Origin: Fibrobacter sp. UBA4373
Lineage (GTDB): Bacteria; Fibrobacterota; Fibrobacteria; Fibrobacterales; Fibrobacteraceae
Length of the DNA stretch: 8,835 nucleotides
Direction: 5' to 3'
Assembly: GCA_002390045.1 (NCBI GenBank)
Contig: DGSB01000076.1
Span: forward strand, 1,084 to 9,918
In this document: piece by piece, positions 1-6,607 of the stretch
Layout: each line of letters begins with the position of its first letter
Numbering within the stretch: the stretch's first letter is position 1
Notes under the pieces: generated by a model
The model's database searches: none
What the model saw: only the letters and a program-made list of their open reading frames with translations
What the model was told of the DNA's origin: nothing
Translations under genes and position numbers: made by a program

Positions 1-1315
1 CCTTGAGGAAGCCAGCGATGTTTGCACCCATGACGAGGTTCTTCTTGTCACCGTACTTGGCAGCGGCAGAGGAAGCAGCCTTATAGATGGAGCACATGAT
101 ACCGTCGAGCTTCTTGTCGACTTCTTCGAAAGTCCAGGAGAGACGTTCGGAGTTCTGAGACATTTCGAGACCAGAGGTAGCCACGCCACCAGCGTTAGCA
201 GCCTTAGCCGGTCCAAAGAGCACGCCAGCCTTCTGGAAGGCTTCGATAGCTTCCGGAGTAGACGGCATGTTTGCACCTTCAGCGACAGCCTTCACGCCGT
301 TAGCGATAAGAGCCTTAGCACCTTCGAGGTCGAGTTCGTTCTGAGTTGCGCACGGAAGAGCGATGTCGCACTTGACAGTCCAAACGCCCTTAGAGCCTTC
401 GTGGTATTCAGAACCCTTCACGATGTTCGCATATTCCTTGATACGAGCACGCTTGTTGTTCTTGAGGTCGAGAACGACGTCGAGGTTGATGCCGTTCGGG
501 TCATAGATGTAGCCGTTGGAGTCGGAAACGGTCACAACCTTTGCACCGAGTTCCGTAGCCTTCTGGCAAGCATACTGAGCAACGTTGCCCGAGCCAGAGA
601 TCACGACGGTCTTGCCCTGGAAGGAGTCGTTAGCGAGATCCTTGAGCATTTCGCGGGTGAAGTAGCAGAGGCCGTAACCCGTTGCTTCGGTACGAGCGAG
701 GGAACCACCGTAGGAGAGACCCTTACCGGTGAGAACGCCGACCCATTCGTTGCGAATGCGCTTGTACTGACCGAACATGTAACCGATTTCGCGAGCGCCA
801 GTACCCTGGTCACCAGCCGGCACGTCCGTGTCTGCACCGATGTGCTTGCAGAGTTCAGTCATGAAGGACTGGCAGAAGCGCATCACTTCGTTGTCCGACT
901 TGCCCTTCGGGTCGAAGTCAGAACCACCTTTGCCACCGCCCATCGGGAGCGTGGTCAAGCTGTTCTTGAAAATCTGTTCGAAGCCGAGGAACTTGAGCAT
1001 GGAGAGAGTGACTTCGTTACGAAGACGGATACCGCCCTTGTAAGGTCCGATAGCAGAGTTGAATTGCACGCGGTAGCCACGGTTCACCTGAACCTTACCC
1101 TGGTCGTCAACCCAAGGAACGCGGAACGTAATGACGCGTTCCGGTTCAACGAGACGGTCGATCACGCCGTTGGTTTCCCAAGACTTGTCCTGTTCGAGGA
1201 CCGGGTCGAGGGATTCGAGGAATTCACGGACAGCCTGGTGGAAAAGAGCCTGATCCGGGTCACGTGCAACGACTTTTTCGTAGACGGACTTGAGGTATGC
1301 GTTTTTGATTGCCAT
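1..1315 (-). CDS. gdhA: NADP-type glutamate dehydrogenase, C-terminus cut by window edge
   Basis: Reductive amination of 2-oxoglutarate with ammonia to glutamate in the cytoplasm, using NAD(P)H. The gene starts at ATG 1315 and reads 438 codons with no stop before the window ends. The family is about 447 residues, so only about 10 residues are missing. Visible motifs are PYKGG (Lys93) and PMGGGKGG (122-131, catalytic Lys129), VPAGDQGTGAREIGYM (165-180, with Asp169), the nucleotide-binding GSGNVAQ turn (241-247), SDSNG (264-268), and the C-terminal ANIAGFLK. The spacing matches the E. coli hexameric enzyme within one residue. NADP rather than NAD preference is inferred from that similarity. The start is supported by GGAG at 1324-1327, eight bases upstream. 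Codons are strongly biased (CTC for Leu, AAG for Lys, AAC for Asn, GGT for Gly), unlike the neighbouring genes, which suggests very high expression. It is divergent from the acyl-CoA synthetase gene. Confidence 0.96.
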   Translation of the reverse strand, partial: MAIKNAYLKSVYEKVVARDPDQALFHQAVREFLESLDPVLEQDKSWETNGVIDRLVEPERVITFRVPWVDDQGKVQVNRGYRVQFNSAIGPYKGGIRLRNEVTLSMLKFLGFEQIFKNSLTTLPMGGGKGGSDFDPKGKSDNEVMRFCQSFMTELCKHIGADTDVPAGDQGTGAREIGYMFGQYKRIRNEWVGVLTGKGLSYGGSLARTEATGYGLCYFTREMLKDLANDSFQGKTVVISGSGNVAQYACQKATELGAKVVTVSDSNGYIYDPNGINLDVVLDLKNNKRARIKEYANIVKGSEYHEGSKGVWTVKCDIALPCATQNELDLEGAKALIANGVKAVAEGANMPSTPEAIEAFQKAGVLFGPAKAANAGGVATSGLEMSQNSERLSWTFEEVDKKLDGIMCSIYKAASSAAAKYGDKKNLVMGANIAGFLK

Positions 1316-1383
1316 TGTTTTTTCTCCAATGAAATGACAGTTTTGTTTTTGTCGGTAAAAAATATAACAATCGCGAAAACAGA

Positions 1384-1399
1384 AAAATTTCGCCAAAAT
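1384..1399. repeat. 16-base direct repeat AAAATTTCGCCAAAAT, copy 1
   Basis: An exact 16-base repeat whose second copy is at 1462-1477, 78 bases away. This copy lies two bases past the predicted -10 hexamer of gdhA, across the expected transcription start. Together with the TTACAA dyad it forms a module of about 41 bases (1384-1424) that recurs upstream. Confidence 0.7.
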
Positions 1400-1401
1400 A
1401 A

Positions 1402-1430
1402 ATTAAAATGTTACAAAATTGTAAAGTCAA
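1402..1430 (-). promoter_or_regulatory. Predicted sigma70-like promoter of gdhA (P1)
   Basis: On the minus strand, TTGACT (1425-1430, five of six to the -35 consensus) and TTTAAT (1402-1407, five of six to the -10 consensus) are separated by exactly 17 bases. Transcription would begin near 1395, giving a leader of about 80 bases before the gdhA ATG. An inverted repeat (GCGAAA/TTTCGC, arms 1373-1378 and 1388-1393) lies in the early leader. The promoter is inferred from consensus matches only. Confidence 0.6.
1411..1424. promoter_or_regulatory. Operator-like dyad, copy 1 (TTACAA-AA-TTGTAA)
   Basis: A perfect inverted repeat with 6-base arms and a 2-base centre. It fills most of the 17-base spacer of the predicted gdhA promoter and abuts the -35 hexamer, a position where a bound protein would block RNA polymerase. 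The flanking TGTTA gives one good half of a GlnR/TnrA-type box (TGTNA-N7-TNACA), but the other half does not fit, so I do not name a regulator. Confidence 0.45.
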
Positions 1431-1461
1431 AAAGTGAAGTTTTTCAAAAGTGGCTTTTGTG

Positions 1462-1477
1462 AAAATTTCGCCAAAAT
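1462..1477. repeat. 16-base direct repeat AAAATTTCGCCAAAAT, copy 2
   Basis: An exact copy of 1384-1399. It is followed directly by a further TCGCCA (1477-1482), so that hexamer occurs three times in the gdhA/synthetase gap. With the dyad at 1494-1507 it makes a second module (1462-1507, about 46 bases) in the same orientation as the first. Confidence 0.7.
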
Positions 1478-1493
1478 CGCCATTTTTAAAAAG

Positions 1494-1507
1494 TGACAAA
1501 ATTGTAA
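1494..1507. promoter_or_regulatory. Operator-like dyad, copy 2 (TGACAA-AA-TTGTAA)
   Basis: The second copy of the dyad, 83 bases from copy 1 and with one arm mismatch. It shares ACAAAATTGTAA exactly with copy 1. On the minus strand it is followed after three bases by TTTAAA (1485-1490), as copy 1 is followed after three bases by TTTAAT. It lies about 60 bases upstream of the acyl-CoA synthetase ATG, so it could influence either gene. Confidence 0.4.
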
Positions 1508-1513
1508 TGCACT

Positions 1514-1527
1514 AAAAAATTTTTTTT
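1514..1527. other. A6T8 tract in the divergent gap
   Basis: Six A followed by eight T, lying 41 to 54 bases upstream of the acyl-CoA synthetase ATG. No GC-rich stem precedes it, so it is not an intrinsic terminator. An UP-element-like or DNA-bending role is possible. I see no convincing plus-strand -35/-10 pair for the synthetase gene in this gap. Confidence 0.3.
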
Positions 1528-1567
1528 GAAAATAATTAAGGTATTTTTGGGAAAAAGGCGATTATCC

Positions 1568-3337
1568 ATGCAAATGAACAATTTTCATTCCATTCCCGCA
1601 CTGTTTTTAGACATGTGCCGAGCAAAAGATTTTCCCGGCTGGTTCCGGAGAGTGAATGGCTCGTGGGAAGAATATTCCGGGGAAAAATTGGAAGAAATGC
1701 TCTTTTTTGCTTCTCTCGCCTTTGCAAAGTATGGCGTCGGAGAAGGCAAAAGCCTTGGAATCATTGCGAATACTTCTCCGAATTGGATTGTTGCCGATCT
1801 TGCTTGTGAAGTTTGCCATGCGCCTACCGTTCCGCTTTTTCCGAATATTAGCGAGGAACATTTTCAGTTCCAGTGTGACGATTCCGAAATAGCCTTTTTG
1901 GCGGTTGACAACGTTCAATGCCTGGACCCTGGAATCCGGAAGCACCTGGCGCGATTCCGCTACATTATCTGTTTTGATGATACTGCAAAACTTCCGATTA
2001 ATGGGGTATACTGGAAGAGCCTTTTGAAAGAGGGCGAAATCCTTTCGAAGGAATACGGTACAAGGGAATGGTTCAAGTATCGGATCGATACCATTAAGCG
2101 GAGTCATTTGTTTTCGGTCATCTATACGAGCGGTTCTACGGGACGCCCGAAAGGTGTGGAACTTTCGCACCGTAACATGCTATCGATGGTCGGGTCGTTA
2201 GAAAATTTGATCGATCCGAAACCGGAAACGGATTCCGCGATGACTCTTTTGCCGGTGGCACATGTGTTTGAACGCATGGTTATCTGTTTTTACATGCGCA
2301 AGCATTTGAAGGTCTATTTTGCGGATTTCCCAAAGAATGCCGGCGTGATTGCTCATGAAGTTCGCCCGACCATTGGAACGTTTGTTCCGCGAATTCTTGA
2401 ACGCTTGGCAGAAGCGATTGCTTCGAGGGAATACAAATTAAGCGGTCCTAAGCGTTTGCTGATGCACCGGGCGATGCTCTTTGCCAAAAAGAATGTTCCG
2501 GGTCACGGACAGTTGCGTCGCACCGTTTACGATAAGCTGGTTTATGCCAAAGTGCGGGAAGCCTTGGGCGGAAGATTCAAATGGATTATTTCGGGAAGTA
2601 GCGCCTTGAACAAAACGGTTTACCGTTTTTTGGTCAACATTGGATTCCCGATTTATGAAGGCTATGGATTGACGGAATGCAGCCCGGTCATTAGCGTGAA
2701 CGTTCCTCGGGCAAATAAAATCGGCTCGGTGGGGAAGCCTTTGGAAAGTCTTGAAGTCAAGATCGGAGAAAACCATGAAATCCTTGCGAAGGGAATGAGC
2801 GTCTTTCAAGGCTATCGGAATATGCCCGAAATGAATCGTGCTGCGTGGACGGAAGACGGTTTCTTTCGTACGGGCGATCAAGGATATTTGGATAAAGAAG
2901 GCTTTCTCTTTTTGACAGGCCGTATTAAGGAAATTTTCAAGACGAGTACAGGGAAATATGTTTCGCCTGTTCCAATCGAATTGGAACTTGTGCGTCATCC
3001 GCTGATTGAAGCAGCCATGATCGAAGCGAATGACCGTAAATTTGTTTCGGCGCTTCTTTTCATAGGCTATGACGAGGCGATGCGCGTTTTAGGAAAAAAT
3101 CGAAGAGATTTTAACCCGGACGAGGCGATTCACGATTCGGAAATTTTGAATGCGGTGCAGTCGCATGTCGATACGGTCAACCGCAAGCTGAATCATTGGG
3201 AACAAATTAAAAAGTGGACGCTCGTGGCGGATCCGCTTTCGGTGGAAGCCGGGCTTATTACTCCAACGTTCAAACTGCGCCGTGGAGCCGTTGAAAAACG
3301 TTTCCACGATCAGATCGAAAAGATGTATATCGAATAA
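1568..3337 (+). CDS. Long-chain acyl-CoA synthetase (AMP-forming, ANL superfamily)
   Basis: Activates a carboxylic acid, probably a long- or medium-chain fatty acid, to the acyl-adenylate and then the CoA thioester. I take ATG 1568 (589 residues), preceded by AAGG at 1555-1558. An in-frame TTG at 1526 would add 14 lysine-rich residues but lacks a ribosome site. The adenylate-forming motifs appear in order: YTSGSTGRPKG (P-loop, 186-196), YEGYGLTEC (363-371), TGDQGYLD (435-442), the hinge and GRIKEIFKTSTGKY (451-464), and C-terminal LITPTFK (563-569), whose Lys is the expected catalytic lysine of the mobile domain. The GRIKE..TSTGK form is typical of bacterial FadD15/FAA1-like enzymes, hence the long-chain call; the exact substrate cannot be read. 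It is cytoplasmic or membrane-peripheral, with no signal peptide. It is divergent from gdhA and ends one base from the stop of the convergent lipoprotein gene. Confidence 0.9.
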   Translation: MQMNNFHSIPALFLDMCRAKDFPGWFRRVNGSWEEYSGEKLEEMLFFASLAFAKYGVGEGKSLGIIANTSPNWIVADLACEVCHAPTVPLFPNISEEHFQFQCDDSEIAFLAVDNVQCLDPGIRKHLARFRYIICFDDTAKLPINGVYWKSLLKEGEILSKEYGTREWFKYRIDTIKRSHLFSVIYTSGSTGRPKGVELSHRNMLSMVGSLENLIDPKPETDSAMTLLPVAHVFERMVICFYMRKHLKVYFADFPKNAGVIAHEVRPTIGTFVPRILERLAEAIASREYKLSGPKRLLMHRAMLFAKKNVPGHGQLRRTVYDKLVYAKVREALGGRFKWIISGSSALNKTVYRFLVNIGFPIYEGYGLTECSPVISVNVPRANKIGSVGKPLESLEVKIGENHEILAKGMSVFQGYRNMPEMNRAAWTEDGFFRTGDQGYLDKEGFLFLTGRIKEIFKTSTGKYVSPVPIELELVRHPLIEAAMIEANDRKFVSALLFIGYDEAMRVLGKNRRDFNPDEAIHDSEILNAVQSHVDTVNRKLNHWEQIKKWTLVADPLSVEAGLITPTFKLRRGAVEKRFHDQIEKMYIE

Positions 3338-3338
3338 A

Positions 3339-5657
3339 TTAATCTTCAGGGTATGCGCAGCAACGGAACGAAATCGATGCGTCCGTGTAGAAGGCTGCGG
3401 CACCCTTGTAAGCGACGGCTTCACCGGTAAAGAATACCGCTTCTGTGCGGATCGGTTCGTAAATCAAATTGCCTGCGAGTTCCTTGAGCCAGGATTCTCC
3501 ACCGTTTTTGTATTCGGAAAGAGGGGCGTAATCTTCGCCGAGCGAATCTCCGTCTGCATTTGAAACCTTGAAGAATTGCACGGAATCGGTGAAATCTTTT
3601 TTCGTCAGCATTTTATACAGAGTTCGCGTTGTATCTTGGGTATAGCTCGTGTCTACTTTAGAACCTTCGCGGTAAAGGTAGACCGTATCTTGCGTATACC
3701 CTGCACGAGTGCGGTGCGGAATGAAATAGGTGGTGCATTTAGAGAGGGATTCACGGGATTCGCCCGAGTAATAGATGTAGCTCGATCCGCGGAGGACGTA
3801 GAGCATGGTATCGCTAGAGCCGAGGACCCATTCCTGGAAGCCTCCTGCAAAATTGCGGACACCGTCCGGGCTTACGCAGAGCTTGTTGCGCTTGGAAATA
3901 TCGAGTGCGTTTGTGGAGTCATCCGAGCCAACTTCGCAGTTCTTGTACAGATATTCCGATGCGGAAAAATCGCTTTCTTCGATGACGCCATAAGAAGTTT
4001 TTCCTTGTGCGGTGCAGGCGGCTTTCCAGTCGGCGGATTTGCAGAGGGATACGCTGAATCCGCTTGCCGAAATGCTCTCACAGGCGGCTTGGGCTTCTGC
4101 GAAAAGAACGTTATGGGCAAAAGTGCTGTCGCTATTTTGATGCTCGAATTTTTCGATGCAGAAGCGAGTTGTGTCGCTAGTGCGAACAGGGACGAATCCT
4201 GCCGGACAATTCAGGTCGGCTTCAGGTCCAAGCGTCACATAGATCGTATCGATGAGAGCCTTGGAGTAATAGCCCGAGGAATCGATGGCTCGGACGCGGA
4301 CGATCAGCGTGTCACCGGGAACGACCCAACGGATCGTGTCGACGACGTAAGCGCCTGTGGCGGAAACTTTCATTGTGTCGCCGTCGAGTTCATAGGATTT
4401 GATATACTTTTCTTCGGATTCTCCGCCGGCTTTTGTCGCCTTTTCCCATTCGCTGCCGTTCCAGAGTTCCACGATATAGCTTTGTACTTCGCGGTAGCAG
4501 AATTCTTCGAAACAGTAGTTCGGGTAATGCAGAATCGAGTCGGCGGTAATTCCGCTGGTGTCGGACAGAGGATCTGCGCTTCTGCTCCAGTAAATTAGGA
4601 CTCGGTTGGAATCAAGGAAGGCTTTGGTCGTGTCCGAAGTGTCGGCGCGGACCCAAAGCTGGTTTCCGATCAGCGGGGCGATGCTATCGGTTGTGGAAAA
4701 GAGCTGGTTCGTTTCCACGGAACCCGTGCCCGAAGGATTGCCTGCGGAATCCCAGGCGATAATGCCGATGGTGTAGTTACTTTCGGGTTTTAATCCTTCG
4801 ATAATCATGCGGTAGCGGTTTGCGCTATCGTTTGCAAAATCAAAACCTTTTCCGTCGATGACAGCGATGCGGAGATAATTTTTGTCCGATTCGGCAGAAG
4901 ACGTTTCATCGATCCAGAGGGAATCGTTGGTGAAGCGGAAACGGTGATGACGTTTCCAAAAATTCTTGCCGGTGGAATCTGTTTTGCCGTCGTGGAAGAT
5001 TGTGACTTTGACGTTCCGGATATCCTGGCTGGTATTTTCTGCCCAAAGAAGAACGTTATAGCCAGCGATCGGGCCCGAAAGGCTTTCGGGGGTGAAATAA
5101 TCGGTCTGGTCGGTTGGACGTGCCCAGTCGATGGCGACGCCGGTTGTCCATGTGGAATCGCTGATGGTAATCAGGGATGGCTGAAAATTGTCGCCTAGAG
5201 GAATGAAAACGTGTTGAACGTCTCCCGGTTCATCGTTATCGCTATATTCGCTCCAAATGGCAATCGCCAGAGTGTCGCGGTCGATGGATTCGCTTTGCAG
5301 AATTTCTTGCACATAGGAGGTGAGGTCAAGAGTGTCGTAAAGCTTTTCTGGATTTTCAAACGGGACCTTGATGGAATGTTCGGTAGCTCCGCTTGGAACT
5401 TTGGTCGTGGAATCGTTGACGTAGATGGTATCTACCCAGATATGGAATTGGAGAAGATCGTCGGTTTCGATGGGAATTCTCCAACGCATCTGGTAGCAGT
5501 ACTTGTTTGTGTCGTTCTTTGCAGAGCATCCGCGGAAAATGGAAAGATCTTGAACGGCGCGTTCAAAACGATAGTCGTCTTCATTGGAACTATCCGAACA
5601 GGCAAAAAGTGCGAAAGCAACGATTAAAACGGCAATTGTCTGCAGTAACGATTTCAT
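3339..5657 (-). CDS. Large lipoprotein with FN3-like modules and a C-terminal FGE-like (SUMF1/C-type-lectin fold) domain
   Basis: The start is ATG 5657 (772 residues), because a basic-hydrophobic signal peptide with lipobox LFAC follows at once, making Cys20 the lipidated residue. An in-frame TTG at 5681 would add eight residues ahead of the signal; no clear Shine-Dalgarno precedes either start. The mature protein begins with an acidic Ser/Asp linker. Three stretches resembling fibronectin type III follow (about 30-150, 160-310 and 320-475), two of them ending in AWDSAGN- or AIDSSG-like strands. Residues about 483-772 look FGE-like: CPAGFVPV, FCIEKFEHQN, SLCKSADWKAAC (537-548), the NFAGGFQEWV signature (602-611), RGSS (623-626) and terminal SFRCC (763-767). 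About 100 extra residues sit between the SRESLSKC region and SFRCC. The domain probably serves binding rather than catalysis. It lies downstream of the phosphatase lipoprotein and is likely surface-exposed; the ligand is unknown. Confidence 0.85.
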   Translation of the reverse strand: MKSLLQTIAVLIVAFALFACSDSSNEDDYRFERAVQDLSIFRGCSAKNDTNKYCYQMRWRIPIETDDLLQFHIWVDTIYVNDSTTKVPSGATEHSIKVPFENPEKLYDTLDLTSYVQEILQSESIDRDTLAIAIWSEYSDNDEPGDVQHVFIPLGDNFQPSLITISDSTWTTGVAIDWARPTDQTDYFTPESLSGPIAGYNVLLWAENTSQDIRNVKVTIFHDGKTDSTGKNFWKRHHRFRFTNDSLWIDETSSAESDKNYLRIAVIDGKGFDFANDSANRYRMIIEGLKPESNYTIGIIAWDSAGNPSGTGSVETNQLFSTTDSIAPLIGNQLWVRADTSDTTKAFLDSNRVLIYWSRSADPLSDTSGITADSILHYPNYCFEEFCYREVQSYIVELWNGSEWEKATKAGGESEEKYIKSYELDGDTMKVSATGAYVVDTIRWVVPGDTLIVRVRAIDSSGYYSKALIDTIYVTLGPEADLNCPAGFVPVRTSDTTRFCIEKFEHQNSDSTFAHNVLFAEAQAACESISASGFSVSLCKSADWKAACTAQGKTSYGVIEESDFSASEYLYKNCEVGSDDSTNALDISKRNKLCVSPDGVRNFAGGFQEWVLGSSDTMLYVLRGSSYIYYSGESRESLSKCTTYFIPHRTRAGYTQDTVYLYREGSKVDTSYTQDTTRTLYKMLTKKDFTDSVQFFKVSNADGDSLGEDYAPLSEYKNGGESWLKELAGNLIYEPIRTEAVFFTGEAVAYKGAAAFYTDASISFRCCAYPED

Positions 5658-5700
5658 TGCCACTAAAATACAAAAAATCAAAGGCCTGCGCGTTTAGGGC

Positions 5701-6477
5701 TTACATTTGTCCTTTGTTCAGCCCCTTAGTCGGCAGATAACGGATGTTGCCGGCATCATCGATGATAATGGCGACTCCGGCGAGATAGTTCAGCCAACGT
5801 CCTGTTTCGTAATGCTTGACATCGACGGATCCGCTTGTTGCGTATACGACAAAGGGAACGAGGAATGTGTCGTGAGTTGCCATAATGGATAGTTTTTGAC
5901 CGTCGACATTTGGCAGAACGTGTTGGGTCACAAATTCTTCGGCCCGGTCCGCCAATGTGTAAAAGGCGTCAGCAAATTCGCCCAAGTATGCATATTTAGA
6001 AACGACGACCCAGCCGCCACCGTTTGTGTTCTTGTACTCTTCGAATTTGGCATCGTCTTTGACGAACCAGTTTCCGTCGAGACCTTCTAAAATTTTGACG
6101 TCCGCATTGTCGTCATCGCGGCCGTCCGCAATCGCGGAAACCGTTTGAAGTGTACGGACAAATCCGGAATAAGCGTAGAAGGCCGTGACGTTTGTGTCGA
6201 TGAGAGTCGTTCCCACATATTTGGCTTGCTTTTTGCCTTCGCTGGTGAGCTGTCCCGAATAACTGTAATCCGAAGTGCGTTCGGCATGGCGAATGACAAA
6301 AACGACTTTTTCGTTGGCGGCAAGGTTTTTGTAAATGTCGCTCATGGAGTAAAATCCGTCTTCGACAGGTTCCCCTGGGTCATAAGAAAATGCGGAAGAG
6401 GAACTGCTGCAGCTCACGAAAAGGAGTGCAGAAATGAAAAAAAACGAGAAGGCGATTTGGCGCTTGAATGTTTTCAC
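5701..6477 (-). CDS. Histidine phosphatase superfamily lipoprotein
   Basis: A 258-residue branch-1-like histidine phosphatase (phosphoglycerate-mutase fold) that transfers phosphate through a phosphohistidine. The sequence shows VIRHAERTSD (61-70: Arg63, nucleophile His64, Arg67), the LTxxGxxQA stretch (77-86), Arg108 in SGFVRTLQT and the second histidine His202 in ATHDTF, so the catalytic core looks intact. The N-terminus is a signal peptide ending FVSC, giving a lipidated Cys23 followed by a serine run; the protein is therefore probably anchored in the cell envelope, unlike the usual cytoplasmic relatives. The start is GTG at 6477. The next in-frame Met is residue 45, which would lose the signal peptide, and only a weak GGGA precedes the GTG. 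It is followed after 43 bases by the FN3/FGE lipoprotein on the same strand, probably one operon. The substrate is unknown. Confidence 0.88.
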   Translation of the reverse strand: MKTFKRQIAFSFFFISALLFVSCSSSSSAFSYDPGEPVEDGFYSMSDIYKNLAANEKVVFVIRHAERTSDYSYSGQLTSEGKKQAKYVGTTLIDTNVTAFYAYSGFVRTLQTVSAIADGRDDDNADVKILEGLDGNWFVKDDAKFEEYKNTNGGGWVVVSKYAYLGEFADAFYTLADRAEEFVTQHVLPNVDGQKLSIMATHDTFLVPFVVYATSGSVDVKHYETGRWLNYLAGVAIIIDDAGNIRYLPTKGLNKGQM

Positions 6478-6607
6478 TCGATTATCCCAAAGAATGTGTG
6501 ATATGCTTCACGTATTAAATATAAACCGCATTCGAAAAACGTTTTGCAAAATTTTGGATGCGTAAATTATATTATGGAAAATTTTACTTGGCTTTAACGG
6601 AGCGTTT
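6478..6607. promoter_or_regulatory. Divergent control region, phosphatase lipoprotein / alcohol dehydrogenase
   Basis: A 130-base AT-rich gap between divergent genes. For the plus strand, TTGCAA (6544-6549) and TATATT (6568-6573) are 18 bases apart, a plausible promoter for the dehydrogenase. TTGCAA is its own reverse complement; reading leftward, TTTATA (6520-6525) lies 18 bases away and TATATT (6518-6523) lies 20 bases away, so the same hexamer could serve both directions. It sits inside overlapping palindromes AAAACGTTTT (6536-6545), TTTTGCAAAA (6542-6551) and CAAAATTTTG (6547-6556). Confidence 0.4.
6599..6602 (+). promoter_or_regulatory. Ribosome binding site of the alcohol dehydrogenase
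   Basis: GGAG five bases before ATG 6608. It supports this start for the dehydrogenase. Confidence 0.7.

Noticed and set aside
401..1462. Open frame of 353 codons on the plus strand, antisense to gdhA
   Set aside because: It lies almost entirely over gdhA, whose minus-strand reading shows complete family motifs. Long antisense frames arise easily opposite strongly codon-biased genes, and the predicted protein (Val/Glu/Leu-rich) shows no recognisable motif.
1526..1567. TTG-initiated 14-residue N-terminal extension of the acyl-CoA synthetase
   Set aside because: No ribosome binding site precedes the TTG, and the residues lie before the normal start of the family. ATG 1568 has AAGG nine bases upstream.
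1607..2170. Minus-strand frame of 187 codons inside the synthetase gene (and a similar one at 2438-2998)
   Set aside because: Both are shadows of the plus-strand synthetase, which has all adenylate-forming motifs in frame.
3576..4598. Open frame of 340 codons on the plus strand, antisense to the FN3/FGE lipoprotein
   Set aside because: The minus strand carries the signal peptide, lipobox and FGE-like motifs in one continuous frame. The plus-strand product is Cys/Arg/Val-rich with no domain I recognise.
5658..5700. Possible terminator or promoter between the two lipoprotein genes
   Set aside because: The 43-base gap contains GGCCTTTGATTTTTT on the minus strand, but I find no matching GC stem. 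There is also no clear -35/-10 pair, so I treat the genes as one transcript.
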